From the NCBI GenBank assembly GCA_030622265.1, contig JAUXGG010000015.1, positions 1-12,555 on the forward strand: a stretch of 12,555 bases of DNA, given 5' to 3'. The notes under the pieces were generated by a model. It worked only from the letters and a program-made list of their open reading frames with translations, made no database searches and had not been told where the DNA came from. The translations under genes were made by a program, and so were the position numbers. Below, piece after piece: positions 6,726-12,555 of this stretch; position 1 is the stretch's first letter; the number at the start of each line of letters is the position of its first letter. Source of the stretch: Candidatus Eiseniibacteriota bacterium. GTDB lineage: Bacteria > Arandabacterota > Arandabacteria > Arandabacterales > Arandabacteraceae.

Positions 6726-7712
6726 CTAAGGCTTAGAGGACGGCACCATGAGGCGAAGCGACGTGACTCCTTTGGCACCGGCCTTATCCACCATGTAGAT
6801 CCTTAGCCTGGGGAGCACCTTCTCCATCTTCTCGAAGTAGATCCGGGATGCGGTAAGGTCCTTGCTCCTGCGGTACTCTCCATAGAGTGAAAGGAAGCGC
6901 TCGGCTTCGCCGGTGGCCCGAGCGACGCGCTCCTCGCTGAAACCCTCCGCGTCTCTCAGCATTCGCTCGGCCTCTCCCCTGGTGGTGGGGAGAATCGCAT
7001 TCCTGTACCCCTCCGCCTCGTTGACGATACGGTTCTTGTCTTCCCTTGCGCTTGCGACATCGCGGAAGGCATAGGCCACCTCGACCGGCGGGGTAATCTC
7101 CTGGAAGTAGGCACCGATGATCTCGATCCCCACATTGTAGGAATCAAGCACCATCTGGATGCGTTCCTTGACCCGGTTCTGCGCCTTGAGCTTCTCGGTC
7201 ATGAGCAGGGCGTCAACACCCATCGAGCCCACGATCCGGGTCATGGCCTCCTCCGCGGCGGTCTCCACCAGGAGGGTCGCGTCCTCGGTGGCGAAGAGGT
7301 AGGCCACCGGGTCGCTTATGGCATACTGGACGATCATCTGGATCAGGATCACATTGGTGTCGCCGGTAAGCATCTCCAGTCCGCTTCCGGGAGGCGCCTG
7401 GCGTATGCCCCCACCCTTCTCATTCACGAACACCTTCTTTATCTCGGCCGTCTTGGGCTTGTAGACCCTCTCGAAGGGATAGGGCAGGTGATAGTGAATG
7501 CCGGGCGGCACCCCGTCCCGGGCCACCTTGCCGAAGCGCACCACTACCCCCATCTCCTCGGGCTGGATGGCGTAGAGGCCCGTCAGGAAGTAGACCCCGA
7601 CGGCGGCCAGAAGTACGGCGCTTATGAACTTCCGGTTGCGATACGGGACATTCCTCACCCCCGAAAGGAGAACGTCTTTCCAGGATGCTTCGCTGAGTTC
7701 GTCCATCGTCAT
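6726..7712 (-). CDS. hflK: HflK-like SPFH/prohibitin-family membrane protein (328 aa)
   Basis: One transmembrane helix (about 28-49) follows a short cytosolic N-terminus. An SPFH/Band 7 domain comes next, with HflK hallmarks: 'LTGDTNVILIQMIVQYAISDP'-type strand (about 115-135), ITPPVEVAYAFRDV (206-219) and AREDKNRIVNEAEGY (222-236). A coiled coil and an ETMEKVL-like segment (FEKMEKVLPR, 293-302) follow. In known bacteria HflK and HflC form a large cage around the FtsH protease and modulate its membrane-protein degradation. The protein is shorter than E. coli HflK (about 419 aa). It is the last gene of the feo-SPFH operon, 16 bp after hflC. A second in-frame ATG at 7706 has AGGG about 6 bp ahead and could be the true start. 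It is a paralog of the HflK half of the CDF fusion two genes upstream. Confidence 0.88.
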   Translation of the reverse strand: MTMDELSEASWKDVLLSGVRNVPYRNRKFISAVLLAAVGVYFLTGLYAIQPEEMGVVVRFGKVARDGVPPGIHYHLPYPFERVYKPKTAEIKKVFVNEKGGGIRQAPPGSGLEMLTGDTNVILIQMIVQYAISDPVAYLFATEDATLLVETAAEEAMTRIVGSMGVDALLMTEKLKAQNRVKERIQMVLDSYNVGIEIIGAYFQEITPPVEVAYAFRDVASAREDKNRIVNEAEGYRNAILPTTRGEAERMLRDAEGFSEERVARATGEAERFLSLYGEYRRSKDLTASRIYFEKMEKVLPRLRIYMVDKAGAKGVTSLRLMVPSSKP

Positions 7713-7728
7713 CCCTGCATGGTCATCT

Positions 7729-8616
7729 CTAGTTCGCCGCTGTGCCCTCGGTCAAAAGCCTCAAGAGCTCGGAATCGGTCGATAAGACCACGGTGGTTTT
7801 TTCATTCAAGAAAGTCTCGTAGGCCTGGAGGGTCCGGACCAGCTTGTAGAACTTCGGATCCTGACTAAAGGCGGTCGCGTAAATCCTCGCCGCCTCGGCT
7901 TCACCCTCACCCTTTATGATCTCGGCCTCCCTGTAGGCCTGCGCCATCATGGTACGCTTCTGTTTGTCGGCTTCCGCTCTTATCTTTATCGCCTCTTCGT
8001 CGCCTTCGGAGCGGTACTTCTTCGCCATGCGCTGCCTCTCGGCGCGCATCCTCTGGAAGACGCTTTCAAGGTTCTGTTCCGGCATCTGAAGCTGCTTCAT
8101 CTTCACATGCTTAACGTCGACCCCGTAGTTCTCCAGGGCCCTGGCCCTGCAGTTCTCGGTCACCACCGCGATGATGCTGTCAACCACCACCTCCTCCGGA
8201 TCGATAGAGACCAGGGCGGAAAGCGGAATCTTGCCGATCGCTGCGCCTACCTCGGCCGAGATCACATCGGCCAGGAGAATCTCGGCTGTCCTTCGGTCCC
8301 GCACCGATGCCAGGAAGGTCCTGGGGTCCACGATCTGCCAGGCCGCATACATGTTGAGAATGATGTTCTTCTTATCCGCGGTCAGGTACTCGCTCGGCTT
8401 CACGTCGTAGAGAAGAAGCCGTTTATCAAATCTGCGAACGCTCTGCACGGGATCCGGTATCTTGGCATATAGTCCGGCTTCACGGATCACCTTCACCGGC
8501 TTCCCGAACTGGGTTATCACCACCTGCTCGGTCTCCTTGACCTCGAAGAACACTGAGTTCAGGATGAGCAATCCGATAGCGATCGCAACAATCAGGGTGA
8601 CGACTGACCTCTCCAT
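7729..8616 (-). CDS. hflC: HflC-like SPFH/prohibitin-family membrane protein (295 aa)
   Basis: An N-terminal transmembrane helix (about 4-24) is followed by an SPFH domain starting EVKETEQVVITQFGKPV, typical of HflC. The coiled-coil motif YRSEGDEEAIKIRAEAD (201-217) and DPKFYKLVRTLQAYETFL (253-270) are HflC signatures. The length is normal for HflC (E. coli about 334 aa). It would pair with an HflK to form the periplasmic-side cage that controls FtsH. I chose ATG 8616, which has AGAGGGGG about 9 bp ahead and leaves 2 bp after the upstream stop. A GTG at 8625 would overlap the upstream gene and has no spaced ribosome binding site. It lies between two HflK-type genes, so it could pair with either one. 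Confidence 0.9.
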   Translation of the reverse strand: MERSVVTLIVAIAIGLLILNSVFFEVKETEQVVITQFGKPVKVIREAGLYAKIPDPVQSVRRFDKRLLLYDVKPSEYLTADKKNIILNMYAAWQIVDPRTFLASVRDRRTAEILLADVISAEVGAAIGKIPLSALVSIDPEEVVVDSIIAVVTENCRARALENYGVDVKHVKMKQLQMPEQNLESVFQRMRAERQRMAKKYRSEGDEEAIKIRAEADKQKRTMMAQAYREAEIIKGEGEAEAARIYATAFSQDPKFYKLVRTLQAYETFLNEKTTVVLSTDSELLRLLTEGTAAN

Positions 8617-8618
8617 CT

Positions 8619-10304
8619 CTACCACCCCCCTCTGGTACCGGTCACATTTTCATCGAAAAAGCGCAGGTCGAGCGGTTCGCCTCCGGCGTCGGGCTCGACT
8701 ATGAACTTCTCCAGCCCGGGAAGCACCCGCTCCATGGTCTCCAGGTAGAGCCTGATTTCGGTGACATCCCGGTTCTTCACGTATTGTTTGACAATCTTCT
8801 CAAACCTCACCGCCTCCCCCGTGGCCCGCTCGACCGCCTCCGACTTATTGGCCTCAGCCTGGGCCAGCATCTCGGCGGCGAGGCCTCTCACCTCGGGTAT
8901 GAGACTATCCATGTAGCCTTCAGCCAGGTTGACCCTCCGGTTCTTATCCTCCTTGGCGCTTGCCACGTCCCTGAACGCCCCGACAACCTCTATGGGAGGA
9001 TGAACATCCTGAAGCTCCACGGTCACCACCTCTATTCCCGAACCGGATTCATCGAGAAGGTCCTGCAGCTTCCTTGTCACCTTGCCTTCGATCGCGGACC
9101 GGTCGGTGGTAAGCAGCCGCTCTATCTCCTGGGTGCTCGCAATCCTTCGTATTGAGGCTTCGCCGTATGCGCTGACCAGGGAGGCCGGCACTTCGATATT
9201 GAGGACGTACTTGAGAGGGTCACTGACCCTGTATTGAATAACGGTGTTTATGTCGATGATGTTCTCATCGCCCGTGAAGAGCAGCGACTCATCCAGGCGC
9301 TTCTCGTAGCTCCCGGTCTGGTGCCTGCTCTCCCACTGGTAAGCCCGGGCGCTCCCGGCAACTCTTCCCAGTGAGCGGAAGCCGAGCTCCACGCGCTGGA
9401 TTACAGCCACCGATATTTTCTCGATTCTCTCGACGGGAGCGGGAACATGAAAGTGAAGCCCCGACTCCACGCCCAACCTCGAGAGCTTGCCGAATCTGTA
9501 TATGATCCCCTCTTCACCTTCCTGGATCACATAAACTCCTGAGAACAACCAGACCATGACAACCGCAAGGAAGATGAGATAGGCGTAGCGCTTCCCGGCC
9601 CCCAGCCAGCCAGCGACCCTCGTGATGCCGCCGGTAACACGGCCTCTCCGGCCACGGCCCCCGGCCACTTCGAAGAGGGCCGAAATGAAATACTCGGTTA
9701 TGGCCGTTCCGCGGGATATAGCCCGCACCGAGCCGACCATGATCTCGATACCGGTAATTCCTATGAAGATAGAGACCAGGGCTGCGGCGATCCGGTCGAG
9801 ATTGATCCCGATCATCACGCCGAACAGGCCAACAACCACCGCCACGGTCGAATACACATCCATCCTGGAATGGTGGCCGTCCGCCACCAGGCTCGGCGAG
9901 TCCTTGAGCCTCCCGATCCGGATTTTCATCGATGCGATAAGGTAAGATGCAGCGACACACCCCAGGGCGCCCACGGTGACCCAGCCCACATTTCTGAATT
10001 CCTGCGAAGGCTGGCGCAGGGCATCCGCGAAGATCCTCCAGCCCGTAAAGAGGATGAAGGCCCCGACAATGAGGGCGACCACGTGCTCCAGTCCCTTCCA
10101 GTTGACCAGGCCGCGTTTCTCACTGGTGGTGGTCACTTTCAGGCCTCCAAGCACGAAGGCCGACACGGCGAGATCCGATATGGAATGCCAGGCATCCGCG
10201 GTGAGGGCGCCGCTCCCCGAGATCCGGGCCATGAAGAACTTAAAGATCACCAGCCCGATATTCACCAGGATCGAGATCAGCGCGGCTTTGATCCTGACAT
10301 CCAT
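8619..10304 (-). CDS. Fusion of a cation diffusion facilitator (CDF) transporter domain to an HflK-like SPFH domain (561 aa)
   Basis: Residues 1-195 form a six-helix CDF (divalent metal/proton antiporter) membrane domain. TM2 carries ADAWHSISD with His40 and Asp44. TM5 carries ADGHHSRMD with His145 and Asp149. Together these form the expected HD-HD tetrahedral metal site seen in Zn2+-type CDFs. The usual cytosolic metal-sensing dimerisation domain of CDFs is absent. Instead, after a Gly/Arg-rich linker (about 213-237), a seventh helix (about 240-260) leads into a full HflK module. That module has VIQEGEEGIIYRFGKLSRLG (259-278), TGDENIIDINTVIQYRVSDP (344-363), HPPIEVVGAFRDV (435-447) and YLETMERVLPGLEKF (520-534). 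It is one continuous frame with conserved motifs on both sides, so it is not a frameshift artefact. The start has GAAGAGG 9 bp ahead and lies 18 bp after feoB; hflC follows after 2 bp. The likely role is metal efflux tied to an SPFH scaffold; the metal is unknown. Confidence 0.87.
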   Translation of the reverse strand: MDVRIKAALISILVNIGLVIFKFFMARISGSGALTADAWHSISDLAVSAFVLGGLKVTTTSEKRGLVNWKGLEHVVALIVGAFILFTGWRIFADALRQPSQEFRNVGWVTVGALGCVAASYLIASMKIRIGRLKDSPSLVADGHHSRMDVYSTVAVVVGLFGVMIGINLDRIAAALVSIFIGITGIEIMVGSVRAISRGTAITEYFISALFEVAGGRGRRGRVTGGITRVAGWLGAGKRYAYLIFLAVVMVWLFSGVYVIQEGEEGIIYRFGKLSRLGVESGLHFHVPAPVERIEKISVAVIQRVELGFRSLGRVAGSARAYQWESRHQTGSYEKRLDESLLFTGDENIIDINTVIQYRVSDPLKYVLNIEVPASLVSAYGEASIRRIASTQEIERLLTTDRSAIEGKVTRKLQDLLDESGSGIEVVTVELQDVHPPIEVVGAFRDVASAKEDKNRRVNLAEGYMDSLIPEVRGLAAEMLAQAEANKSEAVERATGEAVRFEKIVKQYVKNRDVTEIRLYLETMERVLPGLEKFIVEPDAGGEPLDLRFFDENVTGTRGGW

Positions 10305-10322
10305 TACATAGCCTCTTCAGAC

Positions 10323-12038
10323 TTAGAGCACAAGATTGAGCAAGCCTCCCACCGCAAGCGCGGTCAAGATCATTATACCAATAGATTTTACCGTGTCCAG
10401 CGGTCCAAGTTCCTTAAATAGCACAACAAATGTGGCGACACATGGGAAAAACATGGCAAGTGTTGTAGATCCTATGACCAGCTGCTTGATAGTCATATTA
10501 AGGGGCGCCAGCATACCCACCCCTATGTCCTTTCTCAGGAAGCCTATCACGATGGCCAGCACGGCCTCGGGGGGGAGTCCGAGGAGCCGTGTCACGACCG
10601 GAGAAGTGAGCCGGACAAGGCCGTCCAGCACGCCGAGAGCATAGAGCAGGTTGACTGCGGCCACGCCGATGATAACCACCGGCAGGGCTTCCTTCAAGAA
10701 CCCGAGCGTGCGCATGCGAAACTTGATGAGAAGAGTCTTCATGTATGGAAGCCGGTACGGGGGGATGTCCATGAGAAGTGTGGGGAGCATACCCCGGGTG
10801 AAGAACTTGAGAACGAACCCCAGCGCGAGCCATACCAGGAGGAGGATGAGATAGACAAGCGCGACATACCTCATCCCGTGAGGCCGAGGCCCCAGCAGGC
10901 CGACTATCATGGCCTGAAGCGAAACGCACGGAACCCCTATGGATATCATCGTCGCCACGATGAAGCGCTCCCGCTTGCTGTCGAGAACGCGGGTTGCCAG
11001 GAGCGCCGGGACATTGCACCCCAGTCCCAGCAGCGTGGGGATCACCGAGTAACCGTGAAGACCTATCCGGTGCATGAGGCCGTCCAGAAGGATGGCAAGC
11101 CTCGGAAGATAACCGATGTCCTCGAGCAGTCCCAGCAGGAAATAAAACGAGACCACATAGGGCAGCACCATTCCCACCGGGACATAGAGCCCCGTGGTAA
11201 GAAGCCCGAAAGACTGGATAAAGTCGATCTCACCGTTTATGAGATTGCCGATCAGGATGTCGTGGAGCAGGGACCCCGAGCCGAGCGTCCGGCTCACGGC
11301 CGAGAGCAGGGGCAGATAGACCCCGTTGAAGAGAGGGTCCATCACGTACCCTATCAGGGTCTCGGCTATCACCCTCACCAGTCCGAAGGAGGCAATCAGC
11401 ACGGCGGCCGCTACGAAGAAGCCGCCGGTCGGGTGTATGCTGACGTCCTCGAGCCTCTCCAGAAAAGTGTGGTGGTGATGGTGAATCCGCTGTACCGAGG
11501 CTATTATCTCCCCGATCTTAGGCCACCGCTCGTGAGCTGTCAGGGACGGCATCTCCAGGTTGCGGGCGCGGGATATGCCGTGAACCAACTTGTCGAGACC
11601 GAAGCCACTCCTGGCATTGGTGGGAATCACGGGTACGCCGAGGGCCTCAGCCAGTTTCTCGACATCTATTTCTATCCCGCGGTGCTTGGTCTCATCCCAG
11701 ATATTAAGGGCCACGATGACCGGGATATCCCATTCGAGAAGCTGAAGCGTCAGGTAAAGATTGCGCTCCAGGTTGGTGGCGTCAACCACATTGATGGCGA
11801 CGTCGCCTTCGGCGAGCATCTCGACGGCCACCTCTTCCGCCTTGCTGGTGGGATCCAGGCTGTAGGAGCCGGGAACATCGATGACCTCAACCTCTTCGGT
11901 GCCTATAATGCTGGGGCCGCAAGAGTACTCGACCGTGGTTCCCGGGTAATTGGAGCAGTGGACATTGATACCGGTTATCTTCGAGAAGAGAACACTTTTG
12001 CCGACATTGGGATTGCCGACTAGCAGGATTTTCTTCAA
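10323..12038 (-). CDS. feoB: Ferrous iron transport protein B, short variant (571 aa)
   Basis: FeoB imports Fe2+ across the inner membrane. The N-terminal G domain has G1 GNPNVGKS (8-15), G3 DVPG (54-57), G4 NIWD (112-115) and G5 TNARS (140-144). A His run, HHHHH (186-190), sits between the G domain/GDI region and the membrane part. The membrane part (from about 205) has Gate-type motifs GCNVPA (340-345) and FFPCVATF (530-537). The canonical 'SCSARLP' region is replaced by VPCVSLQAM (369-377). At 571 aa it is far shorter than E. coli FeoB (773 aa), mostly in the membrane part. The start is TTG at 12038, within the TTGA that overlaps the feoA stop; the sequence KKILLVGNPN follows directly. The frame upstream of this is feoA read out of phase. 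The gene is translationally coupled to feoA. Confidence 0.9.
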   Translation of the reverse strand: MKKILLVGNPNVGKSVLFSKITGINVHCSNYPGTTVEYSCGPSIIGTEEVEVIDVPGSYSLDPTSKAEEVAVEMLAEGDVAINVVDATNLERNLYLTLQLLEWDIPVIVALNIWDETKHRGIEIDVEKLAEALGVPVIPTNARSGFGLDKLVHGISRARNLEMPSLTAHERWPKIGEIIASVQRIHHHHHTFLERLEDVSIHPTGGFFVAAAVLIASFGLVRVIAETLIGYVMDPLFNGVYLPLLSAVSRTLGSGSLLHDILIGNLINGEIDFIQSFGLLTTGLYVPVGMVLPYVVSFYFLLGLLEDIGYLPRLAILLDGLMHRIGLHGYSVIPTLLGLGCNVPALLATRVLDSKRERFIVATMISIGVPCVSLQAMIVGLLGPRPHGMRYVALVYLILLLVWLALGFVLKFFTRGMLPTLLMDIPPYRLPYMKTLLIKFRMRTLGFLKEALPVVIIGVAAVNLLYALGVLDGLVRLTSPVVTRLLGLPPEAVLAIVIGFLRKDIGVGMLAPLNMTIKQLVIGSTTLAMFFPCVATFVVLFKELGPLDTVKSIGIMILTALAVGGLLNLVL

Positions 12039-12268
12039 GCAGTAATGACCTCTACCAGCACATGGCGGGCAAGCCCCCTGCCCACTGCCACCTGGGTTCC
12101 GCCCACTCTCAACAGGACCGGGCCGCCACGGAGCTCGCTGGTCTTCACGACCGTCGCTCCGGGTACGATGCCCTGCGCGGACAGCCTGAGAACGGCCCCA
12201 CGCCCACCCACAACCTCCACGATCCGCCCCCTGCTGCCCTTGGTCATCCTGTCCAAGGCTATAGGCAT
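12035..12268 (-). CDS. feoA: FeoA family ferrous iron transport accessory protein (77 aa)
   Basis: This is a single SH3-like FeoA domain. It has the typical pattern G.RG.I..V.GG (about 11-22), GIVPGATV (33-40) and a C-terminal …VAVGRGLARHVLVEV. FeoA is a small cytosolic protein that supports FeoB-dependent Fe2+ uptake. The open frame extends upstream to 12373, but a FeoA is normally about 75 aa. The chosen ATG at 12268 gives 77 aa and has AAGGGGGG a few bases ahead. Its TGA overlaps the feoB TTG by four bases. It is the first gene of the operon, under the candidate promoter at 12342-12370. Confidence 0.87.
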   Translation of the reverse strand: MPIALDRMTKGSRGRIVEVVGGRGAVLRLSAQGIVPGATVVKTSELRGGPVLLRVGGTQVAVGRGLARHVLVEVITA

Positions 12269-12337
12269 ATGCCCCCTTGCGCTTCGATTCCGGGCCCGGG
12301 ACCGCATGGCCTCCAAGCACCTGAAAGATAACGTTGC

Positions 12338-12355
12338 GATTACTATACAGCAATC
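12338..12355. promoter_or_regulatory. Dyad over the feoA -10, candidate operator
   Basis: Read on the minus strand, GATTGCTGTATAGTAATC is an imperfect dyad (7 of 9 pairs Watson-Crick, the other two G/T) covering the predicted -10. Outside it, GATAA (12362-12358) and TTATC (12331-12327) add a second, offset inverted pair. Fur-family boxes are built of GATAAT-like half sites, so an iron-responsive regulator is a reasonable guess. It is not a clean Fur box. Confidence 0.35.
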
Positions 12356-12370
12356 ACTTATCTCAAGCAA
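12342..12370 (-). promoter_or_regulatory. Candidate promoter of the feoAB-CDF/hflK-hflC-hflK operon
   Basis: On the minus strand, TTGCTT (12370-12365, 3/6) and TATAGT (12347-12342, 5/6) are 17 bp apart. The -35 overlaps the last codons of the upstream gene. The predicted leader to the feoA ATG is about 70 nt. Confidence 0.45.
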
Positions 12371-12554
12371 CAACTAGTGGGGTCAGCTCGAATATACCGT
12401 ACTCTCTCGCGTCAAGGGGTTCCCCGGTATGTCCCATGGTCCTGTCGGTGAAAAGATAGAAGTCCGAGAAGACGAATATGCGGCCTTCCCCCGATCTGAC
12501 CTCGGCCAAGTCCACGGAGCCATCGGAGAGGTTCAGACGCGCCTCGGCGCACTC
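12363..12554 (-). CDS. 3' end of an unrecognised protein (partial, last 63 residues)
   Basis: A minus-strand frame enters from the right edge and stops with TGA at 12365-12363. The visible residues include ARLNLSDGSVDLAEVR, then GRIFVFSDFYLFTDRTMGHTG (split as GRIFVFSDFY and LFTDRTMGHTG), then a hydrophobic end …YGIFELTPLVVA. The 'GRIFVFSDFYLFTDR' stretch faintly resembles the 'G.G.vvv.SDp.lf.n' region of DUF4350-like/GATase-like domains, but this is not a firm match. Codon use and composition look like real coding sequence. It ends 94 bp before feoA, with the feo promoter overlapping its stop, so it is probably a separate transcription unit. Confidence 0.5.
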   Translation of the reverse strand, partial: ECAEARLNLSDGSVDLAEVRSGEGRIFVFSDFYLFTDRTMGHTGEPLDAREYGIFELTPLVVA

Positions 12555-12555
12555 G

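Noticed and set aside
11469..11483. HHHHH in FeoB as a possible cloning tag or vector artefact
   Set aside because: It is internal, encoded by mixed His codons within a natural linker between the G and membrane domains, so it is not a tag.
10878..12023. 381-codon open frame on the plus strand
   Set aside because: It lies wholly antisense to feoB, whose GTPase and Gate motifs are unmistakable. Its translation is rich in Gly, His, Arg and Gln with no recognisable domain.
12039..12353. Upstream extension of feoB to give a 676-aa protein
   Set aside because: The extra 105 residues are feoA read in another frame and have low-complexity Gly/Arg composition. The conserved FeoB start is at TTG 12038.
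1..12555. CRISPR array, tRNA, rRNA or intact insertion sequence
   Set aside because: No regularly spaced direct repeats, tRNA cloverleaf, conserved rRNA stretch or transposase frame was seen on either strand.

Overview
The window is GC-rich, gene-dense bacterial DNA. The two peptidase genes end in beta-rich tails that look like FlgD-type Ig or type IX secretion (T9SS) sorting domains (…GVYFVR…KVV.A[KR]). One of them also carries MAM/jelly-roll-like and Ig-like modules. That combination is typical of the Fibrobacteres-Chlorobi-Bacteroidetes side of the tree and of uncultured lineages such as Eisenbacteria, Krumholzibacteria, Zixibacteria or WOR-3. The oxygen-sensitive ferredoxin-type protein and the ferrous-iron transporter suggest an anaerobe or microaerophile. 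The lineage is an inference from protein architecture; no marker gene is present.

Layout. (1) 1-1275, plus strand: the tail of an Rrf2-like regulator, a 275-aa Fe-S protein and a small cupin, tightly spaced as one operon. It is closed by a striking 58-bp palindrome (1288-1345) followed by seven T. (2) 1410-1718, plus strand: a small acidic protein of unknown function, possibly Sm/SH3-like, with its own candidate promoter. (3) 1872-6252, minus strand: two secreted cysteine peptidases of unrelated folds, one caspase/gingipain-like (clan CD) and one papain-like (clan CA). They share homologous C-terminal Ig plus sorting-domain tails. Each has its own good sigma70-type promoter, and two tandem hairpins lie between them. 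(4) 6451-6676, plus strand: a tiny predicted lipoprotein whose frame breaks at a C4G3 run. (5) 6726-12268, minus strand: a five-gene operon feoA - feoB - (CDF transporter::HflK fusion) - hflC - hflK, with overlaps or gaps of at most 18 nt. It starts from a candidate promoter that overlaps a dyad sequence. (6) 12363-12554, minus strand: the 3' end of an unrecognised gene.

The most interesting system is region 5. A ferrous-iron importer (FeoA/FeoB, the latter a short variant) is co-transcribed with three SPFH-family membrane proteins. One of these has a complete six-helix cation diffusion facilitator (CDF) membrane domain, with an intact predicted HD-HD metal site, fused in front of an HflK module. 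The fusion replaces the usual CDF cytosolic domain. This suggests a divalent-metal import/efflux pair physically organised by, or coupled to, an HflK/HflC-type membrane scaffold, perhaps with FtsH. The gene content and fusion are read from the sequence; the mechanism is inference.

There is no CRISPR array, tRNA, rRNA or intact transposase in the window. No gap between genes exceeds 300 bases.
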